A DNA stretch of 49,256 bases from Candidatus Methanoperedens nitratireducens (GTDB lineage: Archaea > Halobacteriota > Methanosarcinia > Methanosarcinales > Methanoperedenaceae), in NCBI RefSeq assembly GCF_000685155.1, contig NZ_JMIY01000004.1, forward strand, positions 15,136 through 64,391, read 5' to 3'. This document shows, piece after piece, positions 34,353-44,745 of the stretch (its first letter is position 1; the number at the start of each line of letters is the position of its first letter). A program made the translations under genes and the position numbers. The notes under the pieces are model-generated. The model was not told the DNA's origin, did no database searches, and saw only the letters and a list, made by a program, of their open reading frames with translations.

Positions 34353-36249
34353 TCTCAAGGTTCATCGGGGCCCGGGTCTCTATCTTGAACTTTCTGTATA
34401 TTGAGCTTGCAAGATCCATACAGTTCTTCTCATCCCCGTGCTGGGTTATGATATGTTCTGCCCTCGGTCTCATCCTTCTGACATATTCCAGAAGCTGTAC
34501 TCTATCCGAGTGGCCTGAGAATCCATCAACCGTATCTATACGCATATTGATCTTGATAGTCTCTGTCCTACCTCCACCTGCATACACGGGTACCTCTTTC
34601 CATCCTTTCTGAATGCGCCGTCCAAGTGTTCCTTCTGCCTGGTAGCCTACAAAGACCATGGTGTTCCTCTCCTCAGGACCGAGCGATCTTAAGTATTCCA
34701 TGACTGGTCCACCGTTGAGCATACCTGAGGTTGCCAGGATAATACAGGGTTCACGACTATCGATTATTTTCTGACGCATCTCCTTTGAATCTACCTGAAC
34801 AAAGCATTTTGAAAGGAACGGGTTCATTCCCTTATGGAATATCTGGTTTCTAAGTTCATTGTTTAGATATTCAGGGTGTGTTGTATGAATTGCTGTTGCT
34901 TCATAAATCATACCATCAAGATAAACAGGAACATTCCCAATTAATTCCTTACGTATAGCTTCCTCAAGCACAATCATGACTTCCTGGCTTCTTCCCACGG
35001 CAAAGGTCGGTATAAGCAGACATCCTCTATTCTCAAGGGTCTCTTTTGCTAACTGCTGCATGTGCCGCTCAGCATCTTTTCTTGAGGGCTGCATATCCCT
35101 TGATCCACCATACGTTGCTTCCATCACAACTGTTTCTATGCGTGGAAAATCAGCAACGGCAGGATCAAACAGCCGTGTCTTCTCGTACTTGAAATCACCT
35201 GTAAAGGCAATATTGTATAGACCGTCCCCTACATGGAAGTGCGCTACCGAGGAGCCCAGTATATGTCCTGCATTATGCAATGTCAATTTCATATCCGGGC
35301 CGATATCGGTGACATCGCCATAGTTCAATGTTATCGTGTGTTTTAGAACCTCACGGATCATGGCCGATTCATAGGGGATCTTCCTTCCCTCACGGGCAGC
35401 CACATCGATATAATCTAATTGGAGCAGTGCCATCAAATCGCGTGTAGGGGGAGTGCAGTAAACCGGTCCCTCGAACCCGTACTTGTACAGTAAGGGCACA
35501 AGTCCTGCATGATCAAGATGTGCATGTGTCAGGATTACTGCGTCTATCTGACCTATCGGATGCACTTCAGGTACGTAGAGATAAGGTGTACCGTTCTCAT
35601 CTCCGCTCACTGAAACCCCGCAGTCAATTAGTATCCTGGTCTCAGGGGTTGATAGTAAGAAGCAACTGCGTCCAACCTCACGGCAGGCACCCAGGGTTGT
35701 CAATCTTACCCATTTATCTTTGGATGATACTCCGCGGTGTATCTTCCTGCCTATTGTTTTCAGTATAGCCTTACGTTCATCTTTATTGGCACGCATGAAC
35801 TGGCGTATGTTGCTCACTGTAGCGGACTTCATGGGAGGCGTACGAACTACCTTTGGTGTCCATCCGATCTCTTTTGTGATCTCCCTCAGTGTTTCACCGT
35901 GTCTGCCTATTACAAGACCTGGTTTTTCAGCTTCAATTATGACCTCACCTGTATCCACATCAAAATAATGGTTTGAGATACCGGACTCAGGAGGGACAAT
36001 TTTTGAGATTGAGGTAATTGCTCCCTCTGGCTGGGCAAGAACCTTTGGATCCGGTCTCACAACCAGTCGTTTTCTCAGATCCTTTGCAAGAGATTTTATA
36101 AGGTCGCCGCTATCTGCGAATTTTCTTGGCTCTTCTGTATAAATAACCAGCTCTGGTCCCTCAAAATCTACATCCGATATGGTTATATCTTTAGGAAGTT
36201 GTGCTCTTATTTTCTGTTTTAAGTCGTTAAGTACTTCATCAACTGTCAT
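34336..36249 (-). CDS. aCPSF1, KH-domain beta-CASP metallo-beta-lactamase ribonuclease
   Basis: Archaeal CPSF73-like endonuclease/5'-3' exonuclease; in methanogens the established general factor for transcription termination at U-rich 3' ends. Seen: two N-terminal KH-like domains ([10 protein letters not shown] at 111-120), MBL motif HAHLDHAG with H242, H244, D246, H247, [33 protein letters not shown], then the beta-CASP segment with [19 protein letters not shown] and the C-terminal GFSGHSDR and ITQHGDEKN. Full length at 637. ATG 36249 with a ggagaac-type ribosome binding site. Last gene of a psmB-side minus block; convergent and overlapping with thiL. Confidence 0.95.
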   Translation of the reverse strand: MTVDEVLNDLKQKIRAQLPKDITISDVDFEGPELVIYTEEPRKFADSGDLIKSLAKDLRKRLVVRPDPKVLAQPEGAITSISKIVPPESGISNHYFDVDTGEVIIEAEKPGLVIGRHGETLREITKEIGWTPKVVRTPPMKSATVSNIRQFMRANKDERKAILKTIGRKIHRGVSSKDKWVRLTTLGACREVGRSCFLLSTPETRILIDCGVSVSGDENGTPYLYVPEVHPIGQIDAVILTHAHLDHAGLVPLLYKYGFEGPVYCTPPTRDLMALLQLDYIDVAAREGRKIPYESAMIREVLKHTITLNYGDVTDIGPDMKLTLHNAGHILGSSVAHFHVGDGLYNIAFTGDFKYEKTRLFDPAVADFPRIETVVMEATYGGSRDMQPSRKDAERHMQQLAKETLENRGCLLIPTFAVGRSQEVMIVLEEAIRKELIGNVPVYLDGMIYEATAIHTTHPEYLNNELRNQIFHKGMNPFLSKCFVQVDSKEMRQKIIDSREPCIILATSGMLNGGPVMEYLRSLGPEERNTMVFVGYQAEGTLGRRIQKGWKEVPVYAGGGRTETIKINMRIDTVDGFSGHSDRVQLLEYVRRMRPRAEHIITQHGDEKNCMDLASSIYRKFKIETRAPMNLETIRLA

Positions 36250-36292
36250 CGTTGTTCTCCTTCAAAAATTGGGAAAAATAAAAATAAAATCT

Positions 36293-36925
36293 TTAAGATT
36301 TTATAGTCTCAAGTAATTTTTTAATCTCGTTTTCTTCTAACTCTTTATAGCCCTCAGCAGTTATTGTTATTACACGTATGCCATCGCCTGATGCAGAATC
36401 GCGCTTCATGACATTATGCAGGGCACGTACGACCAGCTTAATTCCATCCTCAATCGGCATCTTTTCAACATATCTATCTTCAAGTATACCGTATGCGATT
36501 GGTGAACCTGATCCTGTCGCTACTGCTTTCTTCTCTTCGATTACTCCACCGATAGCATCCAGTGAATAGATGCTCGGTCCGTTTTTATCTACTCCACCGA
36601 CAAGAAGCTGGACAAAGAATGGATAATACCTTGAACTGTTCAGGATATTAGCAAGTAAACTTACTACTCCTTTTACAGTCATAGGTTCTTCCCTGCGCAT
36701 TTTATAGAGCTTGGCCTCGACCTGCATCCACTTTACAAGCCTCTGGGCATCTCCTACCGATCCTGCGGTGGTCATAGCTATAGTGTCATCGATTTGATAG
36801 ATCTTCGTGGCATCCTTACTTGCAATAAAGTGTCCCATAGTAGCCCTTTTCTCGGCAGCTAAGACTACACCTTTATCGCAAACTAACCCAATTGTAGTAG
36901 TTCCTTTATATTGCATGTTGTCCAT
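36293..36925 (-). CDS. psmB: proteasome beta subunit
   Basis: Catalytic subunit of the archaeal 20S proteasome, an N-terminal threonine hydrolase that becomes active after self-cleavage. Seen: short propeptide MDNMQYKG then [11 protein letters not shown] with the catalytic threonine, [12 protein letters not shown] with the catalytic lysine region, [33 protein letters not shown] and [15 protein letters not shown]. The frame extends upstream to 36976, but ATG 36925 is chosen: it gives the usual short propeptide and has gaggta 9 bases upstream. Good homology over all 210 residues. Confidence 0.94.
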   Translation of the reverse strand: MDNMQYKGTTTIGLVCDKGVVLAAEKRATMGHFIASKDATKIYQIDDTIAMTTAGSVGDAQRLVKWMQVEAKLYKMRREEPMTVKGVVSLLANILNSSRYYPFFVQLLVGGVDKNGPSIYSLDAIGGVIEEKKAVATGSGSPIAYGILEDRYVEKMPIEDGIKLVVRALHNVMKRDSASGDGIRVITITAEGYKELEENEIKKLLETIKS

Positions 36926-36997
36926 TTTTAAATACCTCTCAAATACCTCATTAGTAAAAAATGAGAAAATTAGCAATCTATAATTCGTTTATAGATA

Positions 36998-37019
36998 TTT
37001 AAAGGTTTTTGCCTTTAAA
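36998..37019 (-). terminator. hairpin between proS and psmB
   Basis: tttaaagg and cctttaaa are exact reverse complements around a 6-base loop, 32 bases past the proS stop. It may end the proS transcript; its outer cctttaaata also looks like a TATA element for psmB, so it may have both roles. Confidence 0.4.
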
Positions 37020-37050
37020 TATACAACGGATTATATATTCATTCCTTCTT

Positions 37051-38496
37051 CTAATAAGTCTTAGCCATTATCGCCATGTGCTGCGTTTCTCTCTTGCATA
37101 CAGGACAAATTCCAGCGCCTCTGCCAGGCTCGCCTTCAGGAATGCCAAGAATACCTGCACCGACAGCATTTTCCATCGAAAGCCCGCATTCACGTTCGCC
37201 GCACCACGGTATCCTGGCGATACCCTCCGGGATTTTATCCCTTACTTCTTCTATTGTTGTACAATCGAATATGCGCTCTTTTAATGATTGCTCAGCTTTT
37301 TTAAACAAATTGCCGTGGATATCCTGGAATCGCTTCTTTATCTCTTCTGCAATATGATCCAGCGGGATTGTCTCCTTGCTTCCGCTATCCCTTCTGGCAA
37401 CAGTGGCCACATTATTTTTAAGATCGCGCGGGCCGATCTCCACTCTTAGCGGCACGCCCTTCATCTCCCATTTGTAATACTTGGCCCCGGGGCGCTCATC
37501 ACTCTCATCAAGAACCACGCGGATGCCCCCTGCCCTCAGAGATTCCGCAACAGCACGGCATGCCTGAGTTATCTCATCGCTCTTTCCGAACAGGATCGGG
37601 ATGACCACAACCTGGATGGGTGCAACCTCTGGCGGGAATATCAGTCCTTTATCATCCCCGTGAACAGAGATCAGTGCAGCTATGCACCGCTCTGATATCC
37701 CGTAGCAGGTCTGCTGGGCGTACTGCTGCTCTCCGTTTATGTCCTCATACATGATATCAAACGTTTTTGCGAAATTGTTCCCAAGATGATGTGCAGTTCC
37801 TATCTGCAGCGTTTTGTTATCTGGCATCAGCGTGTCCACAGCCATTGTGTAATCTGCCCCCGGGAATTTATCCCAGTCCGGGCGTTTTGAGACTATAGTG
37901 GGGATTGCCAGCCGCCTGTATAACTCCTGATAGATGCGCGTCGCTTCTTTTACCTGTTCTGATGCCTCATCCCATGTGGCATGCACTGTATGGGCTTCCT
38001 TGAATGACGTTATCTCGCGCAGGCGGATAAGGGGACGTGTGTGTTTTGTCTCGTACCTGAATGTATTCACAATCTGGTAGATCTTAATCGGCAGATCGGC
38101 ATGGGAGCGCACCCACACTTTATACATAGGATAGATAGCCGTCTCACTTGTGGGACGCAGGGCAAGTGGGATATCAAGTTCATTTTGACCTCCGCGTGTG
38201 ACCCAGTAGACCTCATCTTCAAAACCCTTGATATGTTCTGCTTCCTTCATGAACTCGGTCTCAGGGATCAGCAGAGGAAAAAGCGTCTCCTGATGGTCTT
38301 TATCAAGCAGCTCACGTATGATCGCGTACGTTCGCTTCCGTACCTCAAAGCCAAAAGGGAACCAGACATACAGCCCTTTTACGGGGTAACGCACATCCAT
38401 TATCTCCCCTATCATAAGGATTTCATTATACCATTCGCTGAAATCTGATTTCTTAGGAAGTGCTGTCTTCTTTTCTTCGATCTGCTTTTCTGCCAT
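37051..38496 (-). CDS. proS: prolyl-tRNA synthetase (archaeal/eukaryotic type)
   Basis: Charges tRNA-Pro; class II enzyme. Seen: motif 1 region [49 protein letters not shown] (motif 2), [27 protein letters not shown], anticodon-binding [17 protein letters not shown], and a C-terminal zinc-type module with cysteines CGERECG and CPVC ending in a terminal tyrosine, all features of the archaeal ProS group. ATG 38496 (protein begins MAEKQ) preferred over the frame's first ATG 38505 because a ggtga sits 8 bases upstream. Confidence 0.95.
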   Translation of the reverse strand: MAEKQIEEKKTALPKKSDFSEWYNEILMIGEIMDVRYPVKGLYVWFPFGFEVRKRTYAIIRELLDKDHQETLFPLLIPETEFMKEAEHIKGFEDEVYWVTRGGQNELDIPLALRPTSETAIYPMYKVWVRSHADLPIKIYQIVNTFRYETKHTRPLIRLREITSFKEAHTVHATWDEASEQVKEATRIYQELYRRLAIPTIVSKRPDWDKFPGADYTMAVDTLMPDNKTLQIGTAHHLGNNFAKTFDIMYEDINGEQQYAQQTCYGISERCIAALISVHGDDKGLIFPPEVAPIQVVVIPILFGKSDEITQACRAVAESLRAGGIRVVLDESDERPGAKYYKWEMKGVPLRVEIGPRDLKNNVATVARRDSGSKETIPLDHIAEEIKKRFQDIHGNLFKKAEQSLKERIFDCTTIEEVRDKIPEGIARIPWCGERECGLSMENAVGAGILGIPEGEPGRGAGICPVCKRETQHMAIMAKTY

Positions 38497-38607
38497 GAAC
38501 GTCACCGTATGGGGTGTTACTATGTCTTATTAGCTATAAGACTTTAGCATTTTGAAAAATAGCCACAAGACTATTATTAACCTTTACCATAGAGTACAGA
38601 GATTTTT

Positions 38608-38766
38608 ATGAATGATGTTAATATTGTTCTGGAAGTAGATGGGAAAAAAATCCCGCTGAATGAATTTGTCAGGAAGATGTTGTGCGGAATGGTAGCAGGT
38701 TCGATTAATGCTCTTCATGGTGTAGATGAGAACTGGAAGACAGCAAACATCAGTATTAAGAGATAG
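38608..38766 (+). CDS. conserved small protein of 52 residues, function unknown
   Basis: Too short for routine gene finders. The product runs MNDVNIVLEVDGKKIPLNEF, then VRKMLCGMVAGSINALHGVD, then ENWKTANISIKR. The arrangement beta strand - IPLNxFV - hydrophobic helix - short loop - strand is that of a small protein seen repeatedly in methanogens and other euryarchaea (memory-based), and codon use is ordinary. ATG with T-rich gatttt before it; a TATA-like attattaacc lies about 30 bases upstream. It sits alone on the plus strand between proS and larB. Confidence 0.65.
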   Translation: MNDVNIVLEVDGKKIPLNEFVRKMLCGMVAGSINALHGVDENWKTANISIKR

Positions 38767-38788
38767 AGCAGATATACACTTTTGATTT

Positions 38789-39565
38789 CTATGCTTTATT
38801 TCTGTGCTTTGCAGCCAGATTCGCGATCCTTGCTGCAAAAGCACCGGCAACAAACCCTGCATCTATATTTACCACTGTTAGAACAGAGCAGGACTGGAGC
38901 ATAGAAAGAAGTGCTGCTTCGCCTTTACCTCCTGCGCCGTAGCCTGTTGAGACCGGAACCCCGATAACAGGTGCATCGATCAGCCCTGATACGATCGCCG
39001 GGAGCGTGCCCTCACGGCCTGCGGCAACAACAACGGCATCCACGCCTGCCTCAACAAGCCCTGTTAATCCGGGGAACAGTCTATGTATCCCTGCTACACC
39101 GACATCATATATTGTAGTGACTGCGCAGCCCATCTCCTGTGCTATTACCTTTGCCTCTTCTGCAACAGGAATATCAGCCGTACCTGCTGAAATAACACCT
39201 ACCCTTCCCCCTGTTCTATCAACAGGATTGCCTATAACAACAACCCTGGCACGCTCTGAGTATCTAATATCCATCCCCATCTCTTTTGCCAGTGACCCCA
39301 GTGCCTGATAGTTCTCATCACTGATCCGGGTTATAATAACTCTTCCTTCATTTTTTAAATGAACCCGTGCTATGGATACAACCTCATCGCAGGCCTTGCA
39401 ATCAGCTATTATAGCCTCAGGAATACCTGTCCGCTTTGAGCGGTGGATATCCACCCTGGCAATATCCGATAATAGTTCAAAATTAGTTATCCGAAGGGTG
39501 CGTTCAGCTTCTTCAAGACTTATCTCATTATTTTTTAGTTTTTTCAATGTATCTGATAAATCCAT
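38789..39565 (-). CDS. larB: LarB, pyridinium-3,5-biscarboxylic acid mononucleotide synthase family
   Basis: LarB carboxylates and hydrolyses nicotinic acid adenine dinucleotide, first step of the nickel-pincer cofactor of lactate racemase and relatives; formerly called PurE-related. Seen: N-terminal helical part LKKLKNNEISLEEAERTLR, VGVISAGTADIPVAEEA, YDVGVAGIHRL, VVVAAGREGTLPAIVSGL, GVPVSTGYGAGGKGEAALLSM and LQSC with C226, which aligns with the cysteine proposed to attack the dinucleotide. 258 residues is usual. No larC or larE next to it. Minus strand, 80 bases downstream of the small Cys protein gene. Confidence 0.9.
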   Translation of the reverse strand: MDLSDTLKKLKNNEISLEEAERTLRITNFELLSDIARVDIHRSKRTGIPEAIIADCKACDEVVSIARVHLKNEGRVIITRISDENYQALGSLAKEMGMDIRYSERARVVVIGNPVDRTGGRVGVISAGTADIPVAEEAKVIAQEMGCAVTTIYDVGVAGIHRLFPGLTGLVEAGVDAVVVAAGREGTLPAIVSGLIDAPVIGVPVSTGYGAGGKGEAALLSMLQSCSVLTVVNIDAGFVAGAFAARIANLAAKHRNKA

Positions 39566-39645
39566 ATGCTAAAGTAGGCCTTCATATGGATTAGTCTTGT
39601 GCACATAAAATATAAAAAGGATCCAACAATGCTCTTTTGCCGGAT

Positions 39646-39768
39646 CTATGCTTTTATCTTTTTATCTTTATGATCGCATGGGACCCCGTAGTCACATGCA
39701 CGCGCCTCTTCCCATTTCCTGTTAATGATGCGTGTAACGCAGTCTATTCTTGAGTTCTTACACTGCAT
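39646..39768 (-). CDS. 40-residue four-cysteine protein in the ftsZ operon
   Basis: Not in routine ORF calls. Product MQCKNSRIDCVTRIINRKWE followed by EARACDYGVPCDHKDKKIKA. Cysteines at 3, 10, 25 and 31 could bind one zinc or an Fe-S cluster; rest of the protein is strongly basic/acidic with WEEARACD. ATG 39768 has gggtgata 3 bases upstream and lies only 14 bases after the ftsZ stop, on the same strand, so it is very probably co-transcribed with ftsZ. No family recognised. A nucleic-acid-binding or FtsZ-associated role is speculation. Confidence 0.6.
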   Translation of the reverse strand: MQCKNSRIDCVTRIINRKWEEARACDYGVPCDHKDKKIKA

Positions 39769-39782
39769 GTTATCACCCTTTC

Positions 39783-40922
39783 TCACACTATCTGGTCTAT
39801 TATTGAGATATTAGGCCCTCTTGGTATCCTGGATCTTCCAACGGGCACAGGAGAACCGGTGCGTGAAGATTCTTTAACTCTACTGCTGCCTGGCCCCATG
39901 ATCTGGGCTGATTTGATACCGGTCATTATAGCCATGCACCGCACTTTACTCTCGTAATCCTTCCTTACCCTGGCGCCCCAGATCACATTGGCATGGGAAT
40001 CAAGTTCGTAAGTCAGTGAAGATGCGATCTGTTCAGCCTCATGGAGAGACATATCAGTTCCTCCTGTGATATGCAGCAGACACCCGGTTGCCCCATTTGT
40101 GTCCACATCAAGCAGTGGATGGTTCAGTGCTGCCCTTACGACCTCTTTTGCCTTATCCTGCCCTTTTGCTTCTCCGACAAGCATTACAGCAAGCCCTCCG
40201 CCCTTCATTATAGCCCTGACATCAGCATAGTCAAGGTTGATCAACGATGGCTGTGTTATGGTTTCGGATATACCCTTTACAGTTTCTGATATCAACTGGT
40301 CCATTACCGAGAATGCCTGATCAATCGGAAGGTTTGGTACGTAATCCAGCAGCCTGTTATTGTCAAGTACAATGACTGTATCTGCTGAGTTCCTTAGATC
40401 ATCAAGGCCCTCTTCTGCTTTGATCATCCTTGCTCGCTCGACCCTGAACGGGCTTGTCACCATACCGATAACGATCGCTCCCTGGTCTTTGGCGATCTGT
40501 GCGACCACAGGAGCTACACCTGTTCCTGTTCCGCCGCCCATACCTGCGGTGACAAATACAAGGTTTGCGTTCTTCAGTACCTCTTCAAGCGTTCCTCTTG
40601 CAAGTTCAGCAGCTCTCTTTCCGACCTCAGGGAATCCGCCTGCCCCGAGTCCTCTTGTCAATGATTTACCTATCAGGATCTTCTTATCCGCCTGAGTGAT
40701 ATCAAGGTGGATCTTATCCGTGTTTATTGCGATCGTATCTGCGCCGGCTACGCCTATGTTGTATAGGCGGTTTACTGTGTTGTTACCACCGCCGCCGCAT
40801 CCGACCACAACGATCTTTGGTGTCCCGAAATCTTCAACCTCGTCCATTGCGCCTGTCGCAGCTCTCTTCAACTGCTGTTCTTTTTCTGCCATTTTAAGAG
40901 CATCTTGTACAAATGATTCCAT
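39783..40922 (-). CDS. ftsZ: cell division protein FtsZ
   Basis: Tubulin-like GTPase that polymerises at the division ring. Seen: [13 protein letters not shown] nucleotide-binding loop at 41-53, NTDKIHL, the GGGTGTG signature at 129-135, [13 protein letters not shown], and the T7 synergy loop NLDYAD at 229-234 supplying catalytic aspartates; N-terminal extension of ~35 residues and a basic, SIIDQIV-ended tail. 379 residues is standard. Strong ribosome binding site gaggggatg. The gene starts 20 bases after a ribbon-helix-helix regulator gene, the same order as cdrS-ftsZ2 in haloarchaea. Whether this is FtsZ1 or FtsZ2 is not settled here. Confidence 0.95.
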   Translation of the reverse strand: MESFVQDALKMAEKEQQLKRAATGAMDEVEDFGTPKIVVVGCGGGGNNTVNRLYNIGVAGADTIAINTDKIHLDITQADKKILIGKSLTRGLGAGGFPEVGKRAAELARGTLEEVLKNANLVFVTAGMGGGTGTGVAPVVAQIAKDQGAIVIGMVTSPFRVERARMIKAEEGLDDLRNSADTVIVLDNNRLLDYVPNLPIDQAFSVMDQLISETVKGISETITQPSLINLDYADVRAIMKGGGLAVMLVGEAKGQDKAKEVVRAALNHPLLDVDTNGATGCLLHITGGTDMSLHEAEQIASSLTYELDSHANVIWGARVRKDYESKVRCMAIMTGIKSAQIMGPGSSRVKESSRTGSPVPVGRSRIPRGPNISIIDQIV

Positions 40923-40942
40923 TTTTCATCCCCTCTAGTTTT

Positions 40943-41173
40943 CTATTGTTCGTCCTTTAAGCGCAGGAAGCTATCAGCATTTTTTGATTGTTCTTGCGCT
41001 TTCTCGAATAGTTTTATCCTGCCGACCAATTTTTCACTTCTCTGATCGATCAAGTCCCTTATAGCCGTCCTGATTGCTTCACTTGCGGACGGAAATTCAC
41101 CATACTCGACCAGCATATCGATCATTTTTAATTGCTGTTCCGGGAGCCTAAGTGTTATTCTTTGCATTTGCAT
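40943..41173 (-). CDS. ribbon-helix-helix regulator, CdrS-like
   Basis: Small DNA-binding protein. Seen: RHH beta strand QRITLRLPEQQLKMIDMLV then GEFPSASEAIRTAIRDLI, the classical RHH N-terminal strand and two helices, followed by a charged tail. In Halobacterium the RHH protein CdrS is co-transcribed with ftsZ2 and controls cell-division genes; this protein matches in size, in the GEFPxxSEAIR motif and in gene order. ATG 41173 is preferred (gggagat ribosome binding site 8 bases upstream) over the frame start at 41251, which lies inside the operator. It precedes ftsZ by 20 bases. Confidence 0.85.
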   Translation of the reverse strand: MQMQRITLRLPEQQLKMIDMLVEYGEFPSASEAIRTAIRDLIDQRSEKLVGRIKLFEKAQEQSKNADSFLRLKDEQ

Positions 41174-41219
41174 TCTTGGTATCTCCCTCGGCAGTAGACA
41201 TATACCTGTACGCCTCGTA

Positions 41220-41273
41220 TCAGACACTTGTCTGACATTTGTCTGACACATGTATTACACTATACTATATAAG
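41220..41273 (-). promoter_or_regulatory. operator and TATA box of the cdrS-like/ftsZ operon
   Basis: TATA box: ctatataag at 41265-41273 (minus strand cttatatag). Operator: tcagaca (41220-41226), ct, tgtctga (41229-41235), and another tgtctga (41240-41246) exactly 11 bp on. The predicted transcription start, about 26 bases from the TATA centre, is near 41243, inside the operator, so a protein bound there would block initiation. The 11-bp phasing puts sites on the same helix face, as RHH dimers prefer. Leader of about 70 bases to the ATG. Confidence 0.65.
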
Positions 41274-41388
41274 TTTACCTATTAAATATCATCATTATGA
41301 TCATAGATTTAAAATATTAACCCGGCATTGATAGAAAACCAACAAAACTTTAAGCTTGATTATCATGTAGATACACGAAAGTGATAGA

Positions 41389-43287
41389 ATGCAGATTCTA
41401 CTTATCCATTCTGATTATATAGAGTACGAAACAAAAAGAAGCACACCGGTTGCTGAAAAAATAGAGGACAGCCTCAAAAAAGGACGCATGGAAGAAGCTG
41501 TGGCTGTTTTTGTGGCGGTCGAGAGAGATGATGAAGGAAATATTGAATACGCAACCTGTAAAGCTTTTGAGGAGATAAAAAAAGTCGCAGAGCAGGTTAA
41601 GACGAATCGTATAATGCTCTACCCGTATGCACATCTCAGCTCAAGTCTAGCATCCCCGAAAGCCGCAGTTGATACACTAAAGAAACTTGAGGGATTGCTT
41701 AAAGAAGCTGAATTTGAAGTAAAACGTGCACCTTTTGGCTGGTACAAATCCTTTACTATAAAATGCAAGGGGCATCCCCTATCAGAGCTCTCAAGAACAA
41801 TACGGGCAGGTGAGAAAAAATGCGCAGCAGTAGTAAAGGAAAAAGAGGAAGTGGTCTCAGAGGCATTAAAATCCGAGGCAAAGGCAACATCGTACTGGTA
41901 TATATTAACACCACGGGGAGAACTAATAAAACCCGATGACTTTGATTTTAGCGGACACGGTAATCTTGCGAAGTTTGTGAATTATGAGATCCATAAGAGC
42001 AGGGCAGTTGATAAGATACCCCCGCATGTAGAGCTTATGAGGCGGCTTGAACTTTCTGATTATGAACCTGGCTCTGATCAGGGGAATATGCGTTTCTATC
42101 CCAGGGGAAGATTAATGAAGAGCCTGCTTGAGAATTATGTCCTGGAAGAGGCTGCAAGGAAGGGGGCAATGGAAGTCGAAACACCCCTGATGTATGATAT
42201 GAACCATCCCACACTGAAGAAATATCTTGACCGTTTCCCTGCCAGGCAGTACTCAATAGAAGCTGATAAGAAGCAGCTTTTCCTGAGGTTTGCGGCATGC
42301 TTTGGCCAGTTCCTTATGAACCATGACATGACCATATCATATAAGAACCTCCCGCTTAAGATGGTTGAGCTTACCCGCTACAGCTTCAGGAAAGAGCAAA
42401 GCGGGGAACTTGTGGGGCTGAGGCGGCTTCGGGCATTCACCATGCCTGATATGCATACGCTCTGTAAAGATATGGATGAGGCGATACGCCAGTTCAATGA
42501 GCAGTACAATATGTGTATAGATGTACTCTCAGACATCGGTTTAGACCTCTCAGATTATGAGGTAGCTATCCGCTTCACACGGGATTTTTATGAAGAGAAT
42601 AAGGATTTCATAGTCGGGCTTGTAAAGACTGTGAACAAACCTGTACTGATAGAGCTCTGGGACCAGAGGTTCTTCTATTTTGTCCTCAAGTTCGAGTTCA
42701 ATTATATTGATGCCATGGACAAGGCAAGTGCACTTTCTACAGTCCAGATCGATGTCGAGAATGCTGAAAGGTACGATATAAAGTATATTGACCCGACAGG
42801 AGAGGAAAGAAGGCCGCTCATCCTGCACTGCTCACCGAGCGGGGCTATTGAGAGATGTATGTATGCACTTCTTGAGAAGGCATATATGAATTCAGAAAAA
42901 GGTATCGTCCCCATGTTCCCTGTCTGGCTCTCCCCAACGCAGGTGCGCATAATCCCTGTTACACAGAAGCATATCGAGTATGCCGAAAAAGTGGCAGAAG
43001 GGCTGGACTGCAGGGTAGATATTGATGACCGGGAAGAGACAGTGGGCAAGAAGATACGCGATGCTGGAAAAGAGTGGGTCCCGTATGTCGTGGTTGTTGG
43101 TGATGAAGAGGTAAATAGTGGTAATATCACTGTTACGATCAGGAGTGAATCATTACCCAACAAACCTGCAAATGTAAAGATGACCGTACAGGAACTCAAT
43201 GAGAGGGCATCAGATGAGATCTCCGGTCTCCCGTACAGGGGACTCGCACTTGCGGCCCGGTTATCTGCAAGGCCGAGATTTATGTAA
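41389..43287 (+). CDS. thrS: threonyl-tRNA synthetase, archaeal type
   Basis: Charges tRNA-Thr and removes mis-attached serine. Seen: N-terminal D-aminoacyl-tRNA-deacylase-like editing domain (residues ~1-140, starting [16 protein letters not shown], with [10 protein letters not shown] and APFGWYKSF) that replaces the bacterial editing domain; class II catalytic domain with [35 protein letters not shown] (motif 2), and [13 protein letters not shown] (motif 3); C-terminal anticodon domain with [14 protein letters not shown]. 632 residues is full length. ATG 41389; upstream aaagtgataga contains a gtga ribosome binding site. Confidence 0.96.
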   Translation: MQILLIHSDYIEYETKRSTPVAEKIEDSLKKGRMEEAVAVFVAVERDDEGNIEYATCKAFEEIKKVAEQVKTNRIMLYPYAHLSSSLASPKAAVDTLKKLEGLLKEAEFEVKRAPFGWYKSFTIKCKGHPLSELSRTIRAGEKKCAAVVKEKEEVVSEALKSEAKATSYWYILTPRGELIKPDDFDFSGHGNLAKFVNYEIHKSRAVDKIPPHVELMRRLELSDYEPGSDQGNMRFYPRGRLMKSLLENYVLEEAARKGAMEVETPLMYDMNHPTLKKYLDRFPARQYSIEADKKQLFLRFAACFGQFLMNHDMTISYKNLPLKMVELTRYSFRKEQSGELVGLRRLRAFTMPDMHTLCKDMDEAIRQFNEQYNMCIDVLSDIGLDLSDYEVAIRFTRDFYEENKDFIVGLVKTVNKPVLIELWDQRFFYFVLKFEFNYIDAMDKASALSTVQIDVENAERYDIKYIDPTGEERRPLILHCSPSGAIERCMYALLEKAYMNSEKGIVPMFPVWLSPTQVRIIPVTQKHIEYAEKVAEGLDCRVDIDDREETVGKKIRDAGKEWVPYVVVVGDEEVNSGNITVTIRSESLPNKPANVKMTVQELNERASDEISGLPYRGLALAARLSARPRFM

Positions 43288-43329
43288 TCAGGGTTAACTT
43301 TAATACTTTAGGAACTTATTCAGTTAATC

Positions 43330-44745
43330 ATGCCTTGCGAAGATTTCACTGAAAAAATTGGTGATTATAAGAACCTGCGCAAACAAAAAAAGCTTTTCGG
43401 GACATTTGGTTTTCGCGGTATAGTGAATGAGGGAATGGACGCAAATAAGGTAAAACAGGTTGGTGCAGCCCTGGCAGTATACCTTGGTGAGGGTAAGACC
43501 GTTGCCATAGGAAAAGATCCAAGGATCTCCTCAGATATGCTTGAGGAGGCATTGGTCGCCGGGATCACAGACCATGGGTGCAATGCACTGACCCTGGGTA
43601 TAATAACGCCAAACACGCTCTCTCTTGAGGCGGGCAGGCAGGCTGATGCTGGCGTGATGATCACAGCCTCACACAATCCACCCGAGTACAACGGTATAAA
43701 GTGTCTGGGTAAAAGTGGAAGGGGTTTTTCTCCAGAAGAGGACCTTGCCCTTGAGAGGATATATTTTGGTGACCTGAATAAGATAACAAAAAAAGGAGAA
43801 AGATTGAGAGATAACGGAGCCAGCGATAGGTACCGTGCTCACATAGTCAGGTATGTCACAGGGCTATTTCCCACAACACCTATGAGACTCGTGGTTGATG
43901 GCGGAGGAGGCTCAGCATCATCTGTGACGCCCGAAACACTTGAGAGATTGGGGCACAGGGTGATCAGGTTCAACTGCGAATACGACGGCATGTTCAGGGA
44001 GAGGAATCCTGAGCCTACAGACGCAAACCTTGAAAAACTCAAAAAACTTGTGATAAGGGAGGGCGCAGATTTTGGGGTTGCACATGATGGCGACGGGGAC
44101 AGGACTGCATTCGTGGATGAGAAAGGAAGATTCGTTCAGGGAGATATCTCTGCCGCGATAATCGCAGACCATGTACTGCGCCAGAGCAAAGATAAAGAGA
44201 AGAAGATCGCTGTGACGATAGCGTTCTCCAACCTCATAGAACACGTTGCAAAAACCCTCGGCGCAGAAGTGATCTATACCCCTGTCGGTGAGCCGTATCT
44301 TGCGCAGGCAAAACTGCTATGTGGCGCTCAGATAGGTCTTGAAGAACATGGCTCAGTACTGCTTGAGTGGAGCCGTGAAGGCCCTATGCTCGCAGGACTG
44401 ATGGCAGGGATACTATCGAAGGAAGAGAAGAGTCTATCTGAGCTTGTTGCTTCATATCCAGGATATCACCAGATAAAAGATGCAAAAATACTTCCTGAGG
44501 GTATGGATACGCAGGCAGTTCTTGATGGATTGAAGCAGGAGATACCAGGGGACTATGAGAGTGCCACGGATATGGATGGTATAAGAGTGGATTATACAGA
44601 CGGATGGTTCCTTGTGAGGGCAAGCGGGACAGAGCCAAAGGTAAGGGTTTTTGCAGAGGGCAGGACTGAGGATATAGCGAGAAGGCTTAACAGGACTGCA
44701 ATGGAAGGATTAGAGAGAGCAGTTGGGGCATTTCACAGAATTTGA
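43330..44745 (+). CDS. glmM: phosphoglucosamine / phosphohexomutase
   Basis: Alpha-D-phosphohexomutase interconverting 6- and 1-phosphates of glucosamine, glucose or mannose, supplying nucleotide sugars. Seen: FGTFGFRG start of domain 1, catalytic serine S114 in TASHNPPEYNGIK, metal-binding DGDGDR, EEHGS sugar-binding motif in domain 3, and phosphate-binding RASGTEPKVRVF in domain 4. 471 residues, slightly long because of N-terminal ~20 residues. GlmM rather than phosphomannomutase is preferred from the LEEHGS motif but not certain. ATG 43330, 42 bases after thrS on the same strand. Its last bases overlap a gene fragment. Confidence 0.85.
   Translation: MPCEDFTEKIGDYKNLRKQKKLFGTFGFRGIVNEGMDANKVKQVGAALAVYLGEGKTVAIGKDPRISSDMLEEALVAGITDHGCNALTLGIITPNTLSLEAGRQADAGVMITASHNPPEYNGIKCLGKSGRGFSPEEDLALERIYFGDLNKITKKGERLRDNGASDRYRAHIVRYVTGLFPTTPMRLVVDGGGGSASSVTPETLERLGHRVIRFNCEYDGMFRERNPEPTDANLEKLKKLVIREGADFGVAHDGDGDRTAFVDEKGRFVQGDISAAIIADHVLRQSKDKEKKIAVTIAFSNLIEHVAKTLGAEVIYTPVGEPYLAQAKLLCGAQIGLEEHGSVLLEWSREGPMLAGLMAGILSKEEKSLSELVASYPGYHQIKDAKILPEGMDTQAVLDGLKQEIPGDYESATDMDGIRVDYTDGWFLVRASGTEPKVRVFAEGRTEDIARRLNRTAMEGLERAVGAFHRI

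Noticed and set aside
42702-43199. 165-codon minus-strand frame inside thrS
   Set aside because: Antisense shadow; thrS is intact and conserved across this segment.
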